From Toxonevra muliebris (Eukaryota > Arthropoda > Insecta > Diptera > Pallopteridae), in the NCBI GenBank assembly GCA_963691655.1, contig OY829329.1:18056708-18120707 (forward strand): a DNA stretch of 64,000 nucleotides, read 5' to 3'. The notes below the pieces were generated by a model that had not been told where the DNA came from, ran no database searches, and saw only the letters and a program-made list of their open reading frames with translations. Of the stretch, positions 22,240-33,537 are shown in pieces. A program made the position numbers and the translations under genes. Each line of letters opens with the position of its first letter. Within the stretch, counting starts at the first letter, position 1.

Positions 22240-23600
22240 ATTGAAAGCTACACATCACTGAAAAAAACTGGAAGGAGAGATACAGGAACAGATCGAGAAC
22301 TGAACTGCTAGATCTAGCTCAGCGAAGTAATACCTACGGAAAGGGGAAGAGAGGGTAGTATTAGTCAATAGGCACCCGATATAATCGTAGGACAGGAGTT
22401 TTACTGTATCTATGCAAAATTTCAACCTTCCAGCGCACAAAAAAAAAACCATTAACCCGTAAAGTAACAGACTGGAGTGATCACGGGACACTGTGCCATT
22501 GGAACTAGGCTCCAAAAATGGCAACTAGAGCTCAAAGATTATTGCAGAAACTGAGGTGATGCAGAGGAAGTTGAATCAGTTCAGCATAAAACGATGTGGG
22601 TGTCTTGCACTGCAAGAACGGCTGGCAGACATTTCTGAGGTAAAGATACCGGATTTGGTGAAATTTGTAATGAGTACAAACTCGTTTCAGTTTGGTTCCA
22701 TGTGATGTTGACTAGCAAAGAAGCGCATCCCAATAGAAGATGAAGTGCAGGTATGTATCGGAACCTTTAAAATACAGAATTTCTTGAACTATCTATCGAC
22801 ACCGACACCACGCGACGATCAAAGCAGCCCAGGTCATAGAATTGGTTGGAAGACTAATAGCTAACGTAGGCGGTCCAGCAGACAGTAGAAGAAAGTTGCT
22901 GATGTCGACAATAAACTCAGTCCCATTGTATGGAAGTGGGTTATTGGCTGATGCACTGAGAACCGAAAATCGGAGAAAAGTCCTAGCGTCGATACAATCT
23001 CACTGCACCTCTCCATCTAGTTTCTGCTTACCGAAACAGTGCCGGAAGTCGCAGTACTTGCAATCAGTGGAACGGTACAAATCGATTTACAAACTCAAGA
23101 ACATAAAAAGCTATGGGAGCTAAAAACAGAACCACAACGGAATAGTGCCAGAAACGGTGAAACTCCGGGATTCAAGGAAGGTGGACAGCGAAACCAATCC
23201 CTAACTTAGACAGTTGACCAAACAGACGGTTTGGCGAAGGAAACTACTACCTCACACACTTCCTGTCAGGCCACGGATATTGCTGGGAGTATCTGCAAGC
23301 TATAGGAAAATTTGAGCCACGCCTCTGCATATGCGGCAAGGAAGAAATAGATGTCGCAGATCACACATTTTTCCAATATACAAGAGGGCAAGCGAAACTG
23401 GCAGCGAAATTGAGACAATGCTAAACAATTTAGAAAATTACTACGTGGCAAGATACGCAGAAAACGTGGGACGTAAAAAGAAGCCGGACCTGGACGCAGG
23501 TTAAACGATGATAGTCCAATAAGAAAGTAGAAGAACTCTACCGTGGTGTAATGCGAAAGCAGTTCCTGAGTGGAAGAAAGTCCAGTGAGAAAGAGGAGGA
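22240..23600 (+). pseudogene. R1-like LINE remnant, from before RT thumb to C-terminus
   Basis: At 22820-23120 the plus strand reads KAAQVIELVGRLIANVGGP, then STINSVPLYGSGLLADAL and RRKVLASIQSHCT. This follows the L-x-R-L-M-P-N-x-G-G-P ... L-L-Y-G ... R block of R1-type reverse transcriptases. At 23215-23400, after frame changes, it reads YYLTHFLSGHGYCWEYLQ and CICGKEEIDVADHTFF, the C-terminal zinc-knuckle block. 22240-22800 is consistent with worn upstream sequence of the same copy. Several stops and frameshifts; not functional. Confidence 0.7.
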
Positions 23601-26060
23601 TGTTTTAGTAGATGCAATCCCCACCCCTACCAAAGTTGTGACGACAGTTTTTACGATGAGTAAAACATGTTAACCTCCTCAATGCCATTTATTATGAATT
23701 TATTATGCTGGTAACTACAGCAGTGGCTGTGCCATTCCGAAACAAGTTTATGAACGGCAAAATATTAAGTAACCGAAAACGAGTACTTACTTTCAAAAAA
23801 CAAAAACTTTAAACTTTCTAATTTAGATTACTAACTTACATAACTTTCAGCTTATACCTTCAAACAAAATGCCATCAGCACATTCCTCATACAATTATTT
23901 CCTTGAAAAATGTTCGACTTTTGTTTCAACTGTAAAATTTGGGAATTCGAATATACAGAAATCAGATCCGTCATATATCAAAAAAATATATGGATCTTCC
24001 ATTTCGAAAACTTAAAAATTATAGCTTAAAATATTTGCAAAAACTTTACATTTTTCATAATGAACTTAAAACAAACAAGAAGAGATCGAAGTACGAAAGA
24101 AAACAAAAAGAACAAAACTCTCCTGCTGATCACAACCGATAACATATGCCATTAAAAAGTTCACCATTTAAAAGGTTTAGTATATGGAAATTAACCCAAC
24201 CCCAACCAGCTTTAAAAAGTACCAAAAAAAAAAAAAAAGTGATAAATGCTGACCACCTTTAGGTCGCAGTAACTAAAACACACAAACAAACACAGAAAAT
24301 TAATAGTGTGAATGAAAATATAAAACACACTACACTAGTCGGCAAAAGAATCGATGCATTGTGCAGTATGGGTAAGGAAAACTGAAGAAGAAGAAGAGGA
24401 GGAATAAGCAAAAAAGCAACCACAACAAAAACCACAAATGCTGTTAAGATCAGATTACGCACCGAGTGAGCACCAAACGCTGAGCGAGAAGCCAAGCTGT
24501 GCATGAGTTAGTAGTTCGAAAATTTGTCAAAATGTCAACGAGAATTTAGTGAATAACATTTTTGGTAAGAATTGAATTTCTGTTGTTTGGGGACGACGAC
24601 GACAACAACAACAACGACGACGACGACAACAGTACGGATTGGACTGAACTGAACTGATCTGAACTGTGTACTGTTCGTTCATTTGTCTTGCCCGTTCCCG
24701 CACGCAACTCTCTGTTCATCTCTCTTTCCTACCATCCATATATCGAAATGATATTCAGCACGTAACTTTGTAAAACAAACCATTAGCAGTTAATAAACAT
24801 TAGTCATGCTCAATTTGGTGATGATTTAGTGAGAGTAATTAAAATTTTAAACTGAAGATACTATATAGCAAACAGTAACTTATATGTAGTTAGTAGAATT
24901 CCAAGGAATTCTGCGCGATTAAAGCAAAAAACCAGCAAGAAGAACAAAGAACAAGTTTTTTTTTCGTTTTTTTTTTTCATTAAATTTATGCTGATCAGAT
25001 CTAGCTAGATCGGTAGAATATTATGTAGAATTATTATAGTTTTTAATATATATGCGCGCAACTGTTTCAGTGGTTTCATGATAAGCAGACAATCGATCAC
25101 GCCATAGAAGAGACAGAACAGATGTTGTAGCTGGCTGCGAGTAGCAAACTCGGTCTTCTAGTTGCTGTGCTGTTCGGCGAGTAGGCTTTTGTATAAACGC
25201 TTGCTCTCACATTAAAACTGATAATGATCGTGTATGTGATTGGTAAGATAGAAACGGGTCGCTGTTAATACGATATCAATATTATTGTTAATTGCTGATG
25301 ATTGTAGTCGAATTAAATGATTTACATTGTTGGTAATATACTGAGAAAAGTATTTAGTTATTGGAATTAAGAAATGGTGTGAAAATTGTAAAAGAAAAGG
25401 TAAAAACTGTTTGAAACATAATGATTAGTTTTAAAGTTCTCAGAAAAGCAGACCAGGTAAATGCCTCAAATGCTGATTGATTAATAGACCTGAAAGTTTG
25501 AAAATTCGTCAAAAATAAAAAAATCGATGAAAAGGATTAGTGTGACTTTAATTTTGGAACTGCTATGGCGTGGAATTTTGAGTTTCGGCTCATCTTTAGC
25601 ACGATATTCGGTTGATTGCTGAGGTATTTCTAGATCGTAGTTGTAGATCTATGTTTCATTTTAAAGCGTGATCGCCCATCAAAAGCATCTCTTTGGGCAC
25701 TTCAAATCCTTTGCTCAACCAATTTTTTCATACTGAAAATCGCCGAAAACACTTTTATTGACTTGGAAGAAATGCAATAAATCGTAAGCAATGCATAATT
25801 CAACTCGATACGATTAGAGCACGATTTTTGAATTCAAAATTTCCCTTACTTTTTGATCATAATAGTATAATAACCTCTAAAATATTGTGTTAAATACATT
25901 TGACTTACGCAGACTCTCCAAAGGTATGTACAACAGTTGCATGTGTGTCTGTAGTTTTTGAGAGATCGCAGAGACGACCCATTAGTCTTTCTGGTGCATT
26001 GGCATGCCAGGAGATCAAATATTAGACACTGGTTTTGCTTTGACATTCTCAATACACATA
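23600..26060. other. Intergenic DNA
   Basis: No supported gene. A mixed GAC/AAC trinucleotide tract is at 24590-24632, followed by GAACTGAACTGATCTGAACTG. This zone and the CACGCAACTCTCTG stretch near 24700 look like a fly 5' UTR or promoter region, but no start codon or exon can be tied to them. Confidence 0.35.
24590..24632. repeat. (GAC)n/(AAC)n microsatellite
   Basis: Alternating blocks of GAC and AAC trinucleotides over about 43 bp. Too short and mixed to be coding evidence. Confidence 0.7.
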
Positions 26061-26305
26061 CACACAGGTAACTTAGTTTTCTAAGTCAAGGTTCATGGCA
26101 TTAAGCTCTGCCTAAGGGAGTTTTAAAACAGATCTGTGGTTAACAAGAACATTTACATACACTCTAACAGTAGAGCGTAGAGCTCTGCTTGCACGTGCTG
26201 CATACGAAATTACCTCTAAACTAGTTTGGGCTTACAGCTCCTAGTCAGCTGCTACAGCTACTCGCAACAGAGTACATCTCATTTGGGTGCTTTGATCTAT
26301 TTTGG
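26060..26305 (+). pseudogene. LINE RNase H fragment, direct repeat of 55645-55885
   Basis: This segment runs parallel to 55645-55885 over its whole length. It shares AGGTAACT..AGTTTT, CATGGCATTAAGCTCTGCCT (the other copy has CATGCC), AAGAACATTTACATACACTC and CATTTGGGTG / CTTTTGGGTG. Its frame is more damaged than that of the other copy. Similarity stops at about 26300, exactly where the T-rich array begins. Confidence 0.75.
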
Positions 26306-27235
26306 AACTGGTTTGGCTTGATATTTGATCTGACTTATGAATCGAGGATCGGTCTAAGTTTTGATCTAAATTTTGTCTAATTTTTTATCTAAGTTGTGAT
26401 CTAAATTTTGACCGACTTTCCGCCTAAGTTTTGGTTAGAATTTGGTCCAATTTTTGGACTGAATTTTGTCTTACTTTGATTTAATTTAGGTCTTCTTTAG
26501 ACTTAAAATTTAGCCGGATTTATAAGCTGGTTTAGCCTAGTTTCCTTTGGACCAACACAATCCCATTTTATGTGCTCTACTTTTTCCAATTTTTGGTCAG
26601 ATTTTTCATCTGATTTTTTATCTGTATTTCAGTTCCAGTTTTTTTATTCAGCTTTGATCTGATTTTTGGTCTGTTTTGGTTTGATATTTGGTCTGACTTT
26701 TGGGTTAAGTTTTGGTTTAACGATCAGTCTGAATTTTTATATGAATTTAGTGTGAATTTTGGCCTGAATTTAGTCTGAAGTTTAGCCTGAGGTTTGACCT
26801 GTTTTTTTTATCTGATTTTGAGTCTTAATTTCAGTCTGAGTTTTGTTCTGCTTTGACCCAATTTTTGGTCTGAATTTTGGTCTAACTTTTGAGCTGAGTT
26901 TTGGTTTAAAGATCGGTTTGAGTTTTTGTCTGAATTTTGGTATGAATTTAGTGTGAGTTTTGATATGAATTTAGTGTGAATTTCGGTATAAATATAATGG
27001 AACTTCTGACCTTGATTTGTTCTGAATTTAGCCTGAGCTGTAGTCTAATTTTTGATCTGAATTCTAGTCTAAATTTTGATAGAACGTTCGGCTTTAGCTT
27101 GTCCGATTTTTTGCCTGTATTTAAACTAACTTTTGGATTAATTTTTGGTTTTAGGTTTGGGCTGGTTTTAGCCCAGATTGTGGTCTGATTTTGTCTGGTT
27201 TCCGATCTTTAGTCTCTAGTTTGAAATGGTCTGCT
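26306..27235. repeat. Quasi-periodic TTTTGGTCTGAATTT array (about 0.9 kb)
   Basis: Dozens of imperfect 12-18 bp units of the type (G)GTCTGAATTTTG, GATCTAAATTTT or GCCTGAGTTTT fill the region without interruption except for a short unique patch at 26555-26590. A larger unit is also visible: TTTTG..TTAAGTTTTGGTTTAA at 26698 recurs as TTTTGAGCTGAGTTTTGG at 26887, about 190 bp apart, with matching downstream words. Strand composition is strongly biased (T and G on plus). No long frame crosses it. Confidence 0.8.
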
Positions 27236-28550
27236 CTCTATCCATTTTATTTTCACTTTATATCTCACAAAGTTTTGTTGAATTCTAATTTTTGTTGCCA
27301 AAATATTTCATAGAGAAACTTTAGTTGGTTTCATTGATTGAATTTTTAGCAGTTTCATTTTTACCCCACACATATACAGCAGCGATCTTTCTATATCGCT
27401 CGAACTGGTTTTTAGTTATTGTTTAGAAACTTTTAAATTATTTTTACTTCTATGGAATTTCACATTATTTCCTTATTTTACATTCTAAACAATGTTTCTT
27501 TTTATTATATAATAAAATCATTTGACATGTCCTCATCAAATCCGAAAAAACATAAATCGATCGTGTTTCAATTAATTACTACTACTTAAAACCAAACAAG
27601 ATACCAGTTAAAAATAAATCAATTAATATGTAAAACAGTGTCATGTTTCAATTGGATGCGCTATGTATCAATAAAATAAACTGTACAATGTTTAAATTAA
27701 ATGGAAAATAACAATTAATTCAAATATTTGATGTATAGGTGTCAATATATAGACTCATCCAACATTCATCACAAACTCTTCACTTTATTAACATTCTCAT
27801 CAAATTTTAAGAGGCTCAAAAAGCATCAGCATCACTAAGCGAGCTCTGAAATTGAAAACCACGAATCTACATTAAAAATTAATTATGCTAATTAAAACAC
27901 ATTTAAATTAGAGTAAAATATAATTTCATTTAATTTGAAATCGATCGCATCGCATGGCACATTTTACATTTATTTTTTTTTATTTTTTCGAGAACACATT
28001 TCATTGGAATCCAAACCAAAAATAAATATAAACTATAAGTAAAAAAAAAAAAACAATCAAAAATAAATCTAATAAAATTTCCGAAAATGTATAGAAAAGT
28101 TTATACTTATATGGTAAAGTAAAGCGAGAAACAAGTTAAATACAATACTCATTAAATTAAATAAAAAAAGCTAAGCTGCACAACTACATGCGCAGTTAAA
28201 TCTTTTTGGATCCCAATAGGAAATGAGGACATAAGGGAATGAGTCCTATGATGAATTCAGATTTGATATGGCTTAATGACTGGCCAATTTTGGAGTTGAA
28301 TTTTGTATACGTATAAAGCCTTAGCAAAATTAGTTTGTTTATCAAGTCTGACGAAAGTCTTGATGAGACTAAGTAGGTAACTGAGGGACCTAGTCAGATA
28401 TTTATCGAATTCGTATTTCTTTTTAAAGTCCCTAAAATGTTCCGTCGACTTGTGAAATATTTCCTTACGAAGACTTGAAACATTTGCATTTTAGTGACCT
28501 CAATAATTCTTAATTTTGTTTATAGATTGATTTATTTAAAAAGGGTATAA
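27236..28550. other. AT-rich intergenic DNA
   Basis: Very AT rich, with A or T runs (for example 27967-27990 and 28041-28053). No gene, inverted ends or recognisable transposon protein. Confidence 0.4.
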
Positions 28551-29350
28551 CTAACTTGAGAGATCTATTGTACTCCAGATGGTAACCTGCACCTCGCTGT
28601 GCTCTAAGATGTGCTTAGATGTTTCTTTGTCATCTCTACAAAATCTACACACTTATACCTAGGTTTTTCATATGCTCCCTCAGTGTGCAATGCGCTGAAA
28701 TGAAGCCCATTATTAGCTTGAGTTGACTTTTATTTAGCTTGAGACAGAGAGCTGCTCTGTTGGGGTCGAACTTTCCAATTAGTAGCTTTGATTGTCTTAG
28801 CTTAGGGAGGAGTGCCCAGTCGGTTGATCTGGTGTTTTGTTTCTCTTCTTTTAACGTGTCTTTTTAAGGTTTGAATTCCTATACCTAACATAGGTTCTTG
28901 ACCAATGGAGGTCGTGGCTGCTGCGTTCATTGCTAGGTGGTTGGGTACTTCATTACCATAAATACCTGTATGTCCGGGTAGCCAGAATAGAGTGACCTTA
29001 TTAGTCTTGCCTAATGTGTTTGGAAGCTCTTGCCATTCCCGTACTGGTTTTGAGGAGATCTCAACGAAATCTAATGCTTAACAGCAGCTTAACTGTCACA
29101 GTATATTACAATGTTTTGCTTTTTGAACCCACGTTCAAGGTTGAACTGTGCACACAGCCGTATGGCAAGAATCTCCACTCGGAAGATACTGGAAGTTCTT
29201 CTTATTGGCTCCGAGTGTTTGGTTTTCGGGCTTTTCCCTGCCAGCTCCTTCCTTTGATATGCCTATAAGTGTCCTTTTGGCAGTAGTGTCTATTACTATG
29301 TATAATGGAGTGAGATCTAGTGAGGTGGTAGTGCTTTCATTGGCTGCCGA
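28550..29350 (-). pseudogene. LINE remnant (I/LOA-like), RNase H to C-terminus
   Basis: Reading the minus strand from 28990 downward gives VTLFWLPGHTGIYGNEVPNH, the intact-looking W-L-P-G-H-x-G-x-x-G-N-E signature of LINE RNase H. It is followed by a long linker and, near 28620-28700, FISAHCTLREHMKNLG and CRFCRDDKETSKHIL, the C-terminal zinc-knuckle block. Several short frames on the plus strand here are shadows. The orientation is opposite to the neighbour at 29380-29706. Confidence 0.75.
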
Positions 29351-29379
29351 TTACATGTTTTCATAGCTTCTGTGATACG

Positions 29380-29706
29380 AACACAGGCCCCAGTCACCTG
29401 GTACTGGGGGTACCACATTATGACTTTTACAGAAGCTACCAAGAGATCGAAGAAGAGGAAACCGTCGAACATCTCCTGTGTAGTTGCATAGCTGTATGCA
29501 GGAAAAAATATTCCACGATATGATTCACTTCTCATGGTGGTGTTGAAGAGGTCGCGAGGTTGAAGACAACGAAATTGGCTACTTTTATCAAATCCACAGG
29601 GTGTTTTAGAAAAGATCCGCTGGTTTAGAGGAAAAGCTCCAGTGGTGGGCCTTGAATAGGCCTAAGTGAGTCGAAAGGCAGCCACTTAACCTAACCTAAC
29701 CTAACA
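29380..29706 (+). pseudogene. LINE 3' end with CCTAA tail
   Basis: The plus strand reads QEIEEEETVEHLLCSCIAVC and then VARLKTTKLATFIKSTGCF, the usual final block of RNase H-bearing LINEs. It then runs into the 3' tail, which ends in three CCTAA units at 29688-29705. The conserved Cys pair before the acidic run is lost. The tail marks the exact 3' terminus of this insertion. Confidence 0.75.
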
Positions 29707-29714
29707 ACCCCAGT

Positions 29715-30130
29715 TTTTCCCCGCTAAGTTCCTGCATATCATGAGAGATTTAGCCGCTTTCCTGATTGTATTGGCTGCATGCTCTTTTCAGAGAAGTTAT
29801 GAGTCTAGTGTTCCTCCCAGATATTTGACTTCCTGGGTAACATTAATTACCGTCTCATTCAGCTTTATAGGCTTCAGGAGCGGAAGTTTCCTTTTCCTAG
29901 TGAACGGTACTAGAGTTGTCATGGATGGATTAATGTTTAAATCTACCGACTGACATTGAGCTTATCCATCGAGTTAGCGTTGATTCTATCCTTTTCATCT
30001 CCTCATGGGAGGTATTGTCAAAGGCTCCTTTAATGCCCAGGAAAACGCATATTGCTGTTTCTTTATTATCAAGAGTGCCTTGGATCAAGTTAGTCCCCCA
30101 GCTCCTTGGGAATTCTTAATTTAATATCAC
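29715..30130 (-). pseudogene. LINE remnant, reverse-transcriptase palm and thumb
   Basis: The minus strand gives, near 30020-30070, FLGIKGAFDNTSHEEM, the RT motif A region (F-L-D-I-x-G-A-F-D-N with D changed to G). At 29830-29910 it gives RKRKLPLLKPIKLNETVI then EVKYLGGTLDS, the thumb boundary. The segment that would hold YADD is missing between these. It is the same family as the plus-strand copy at 31388. Confidence 0.65.
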
Positions 30131-31387
30131 TCAGTTTTGAAAAAAATTCCTACTGGGTACCTACAAAAAATAAATAAAATAAATTCATTTAAATTTAAGT
30201 TTATTAAGTTTTTTGGTAACATTACGTACGTATATCGTATAAATAATACTTATGTATGTATGTATGTCCACCTGACTTGGTTGAAATCAATCAAAATTTA
30301 ACGATGTGCCGCTTTAACATATGGAAATCATGTGGTCCAAAATTCAGAAATCTCATGTGTCAGAGTATGCGTTGGCGGGTGGTGGTGTTTGGGATCTTTA
30401 TTTGTTTTTGTTTTTTTCTTCTCAACTCTTTTGAAGTTACCGTTTTAAATTTGCATAATTTAATTATGATCTTTTCGTTTTTGTTGTTGTTGTTATTTTT
30501 ACTATAATCAGAAATTCGTAACTTACTAGTTTCATCTGTGAAACTATTTGGGTGGCTTCATTCGTCTTTAACTTTATCTTTATGGCGTTACTTAGTTTTT
30601 TTTTTTTTTTAATTAACTTCTTGTATTTATTGGTGTAAGATTAACCGATAAATTTGAATTTTGTTTAAAATTGCAAATTTAATTTACCTATTTAATTATT
30701 TTTATTTTGTTTTTAACTTTAATAATTAAAAATGTTGGCAGTTTTAAATTTATTAAATCGCTTTAGAGTTTCATCACGTAGTATATTCATATTTAGATAA
30801 AAAATATTTTTGATGGTTTTAATTGTTTTTCCGTATAGTTTTTAAGTTTTTTTTTTGTAATCTAGGCTAAAAGGAAGTTATTGAAATTAATTTAGACAGC
30901 GTGAATTATATTACTGGTGATTATCTACGACAACCACGCCTACTTTCCCATTTAATCTGGTGTGCCGCGATGCTTATCGGTTTAACGTCTCTATTGTTGC
31001 AATTTGAGCGAATAATTTCATTAAAACTATTTCTCACTAGTAATCGAAATTTGGTCCTACTTTCTTCTTCATTCTTACTTATTTTCTTACTTCGTTGGCA
31101 CTGCTACCGATGATCGGTTTTAACTGTCTCTCTATAAAGCTTATCCAGCCCCCTATCCACTCTATTCGACCGACCTAACAGGTAAAGCTACGAAGTATTC
31201 TCTACTTAAAATACTTCGATCATGCATATCAGATCATAGATCTTCCAAAATATCTTTTTCTCGGATGCTTCCTGCTGCTGTTGGGGCCTTCTCATTATGA
31301 CTGGGAGGATGAGAGGCTTATAGAGTATTATTTTTTACTGCACAACCGATTTCGAAGTCTGCTGGTTCAGCTAAAATCCACGTACTT
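30131..31387. other. Intergenic DNA
   Basis: AT-rich, with a (TATG)n run at 30252-30267 and T runs at 30598-30612. 31130-31387 may be worn upstream sequence of the following LINE, but no peptide is convincing. Small plus-strand frames here are not supported as genes. Confidence 0.35.
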
Positions 31388-32400
31388 TTGGAGTATACAG
31401 ACTACATACTATCTGCCTACATACTTAAAACTCTTGGAAAATTGATTGATAACTATGTAAGGACGACCGTCCTAATTAGTGTCCAGCTTTATCCTTGTCA
31501 ACATGCATACAGGGCAGGTAGATATACAGAAACTGCCTTGAATCAATTGACAAATATATCACAGGGCACTCTAGGTGCTTTCGATAATACAACGCATGAA
31601 GCAATAAAAGAAACTGTCATCCGCAGAGTTGCATGTTGGATGGGAGCCATGCTGAAGACTAGAGCAGTCGAGATACCGATGAGTACAGGCGCTCTAGTAG
31701 CAAATACAATAAAAGGTTGTCCAAAAGGTAGAGTAACGTCCCCCCTAATATGGAATATTGTCATAGACGAACTTCTGGAGAAATTAACAAATACTGAACT
31801 TATGATCCAAAGTTATGCCGACAATGTAGTAATAATATGTAGAGGCAACATTAAAAATACTCATGTGATTTATTTCAATTGTTCAATTAAAGTCACGAAA
31901 AGATGGTGTTTAAAAGTAGGACTAAATATTAATCCAGTAAAAACTACCATTTACAAGGAAACATAAACTTAAGAACTTGAAGACCATTCGCACGGATGGT
32001 ACGGAGGTGAAACTACATACAGAGGTAAAATTTCTGAGAATTACTTTCGACCAAAAATTACTCTGGAAAACACATGTTAGTAACAAAGAAGGCTACAAAA
32101 GCACTTATGACCTGTAGATCCATTGCTGGGAAAAGTTTGGGATGTACACTAAAAATACTACGATGGATGTATACGGTAATTGTGCGACCAATGATCGCAT
32201 ATGGAGTAGTTATCGGATCAGCTAGAACCAAGCGACAAACAGCTGTCAATGAGTTGAATAAACTTCAAATTAGCATGTGTTTGCATAACTGGGGCTATGA
32301 GAACGTATCCAACAAGGTCCTTAGAAGTCCTTTTAGAATTAACACCTCTTCACATCTATATCAAGCAGAAGCGACTAGATCGGCCAAGACCCTATTTAGG
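31388..32400 (+). pseudogene. LINE remnant (I/LOA-like), reverse transcriptase
   Basis: A 192-codon frame (31388-31966) carries QHAYRAGRYTETALNQLTN, GAFDNTTHEAIKE (motif A region), KGCPKGRVTSPLIWNIVIDE (motif B region) and MIQSYADNVVI. The last is the catalytic Y-A-D-D box, here changed to Y-A-D-N (about 31811-31825), which would abolish activity. After a frame change, 32074-32400 gives KATKALMTCRSIAGKSLG and RPMIAYGVVIGSARTK (thumb). The match stops at about 32395, where G/C-rich foreign sequence begins. Confidence 0.8.
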
Positions 32401-33510
32401 GGGAAGTTTTGTGGGTTCTGACCTCCCTCCTCCCCTCGCCTCGTCCCATTACCCCCCCTCCCGAAATGTGGAAACTTTATTCTAATTTTTGAGATTAATT
32501 GCCAGTGGATGGAAAAAAAGTCAAAATAAAATTTTTTTAACGATTTTTAAATATTTTTACTTCCATCGTTTTTTTCCCCCCCAAAATGTGGAAACTTTAT
32601 TCTAATTTTTGAGATTAATTGCCAGTGGATGGAAAAAAAGTCAAAAAAAAATTTATTTAACCATTTTTAAATATTTTTACTTCCAGCGGTTTTTTTCTAA
32701 AAAGTCAAAAATAAATAAACTGAGCACTTCTGAATTTATAGCTTTTCTAGGTCAGTAACTGTTTCCGATTTAAAGTTTCGTCCTGAATTAGTTTGAAAAG
32801 TTTAAAAATTAATAAAAAAATAGAAAAAATTATTGGATCCTTTTCCTAAAACGTGACATGATGGGAAGTTTTTGACCTCAGATTCGTTTTTAATATGAAA
32901 AATTCTTTCGCAAAAACTAGGAACCTTCTTATTAGCAAAACGCATGCAGGGCATTGTGATTGGATCAGCTCCAAAGTTTTGAAAGACAATCTTAAAATGT
33001 AATTAATTTTTTTTTACCCATTATTGTTCAGAGTACCACAACTAGGAAAATCTCTTTCAATGACTGCACGAATTTCCGGGTTCCTTATCATTGATAATGG
33101 CCCAAATTCGTAATGATGACCATTGGAAAAAATGAGCCTCTGACTATTTTTGGTAATTTTTTTGAGGTTGGGTACATCATCAGTAGTGGGAAGTCAATGA
33201 GCTATCGAAATTACCTATGTCCTTCAAGATAAAAAAAATAATGCATTAGAATGCACATTAAATAATATTTATTTGAAAAAATTTAATTTGATTATTCTGC
33301 AAATTTTTTGTAATTTTTGGCCATTTTTTTTAGGTTAAAATTAAAAAAAAAACGGAAAATTTTTTTTAAAGTTTTTAGACATTTATCTACTTTTATCTTT
33401 AGTCTCTTTAGTCTAATAGGATCCATCAAATGTAGTTTCATAAAAATTATTTCTAAATATTTTCTTCGAATGAAAACCCCTTCCTAAACAAAATCTTGGC
33501 TACGGCCCTG
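32400..33510. mobile_element. DNA element with GGCTACGGCCCTG terminus
   Basis: The right end, AATCTTGGCTACGGCCCTG finishing at 33509, is on the minus strand CAGGGCCGTAGCCAAGATTT. This is a common terminus of TIR transposons in insects, probably hAT-type. The C-rich block at 32420-32462 marks the left side, but a matching inverted left end is not seen, so the extent and class are uncertain. It contains the tandem duplication 32461-32700. Confidence 0.4.
32461..32700. repeat. Tandem duplication, two 120-bp units
   Basis: 32461-32580 and 32581-32700 align without gaps at exactly 120-bp offset. GTGGAAACTTTATTC through GGATGGAAAAAAAGTC is identical in both. Only a few substitutions follow, so this is a fairly recent event compared with the surrounding DNA. 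Confidence 0.9.
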
Positions 33511-33537
33511 AGATCGGTTATCTCACTAAAGCACATT

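Noticed and set aside
24259..24504. Hydrophobic 81-codon minus-strand frame as a membrane protein
   Set aside because: The hydrophobicity comes from reading A/C-rich simple sequence antisense; no start context or conservation can be seen.
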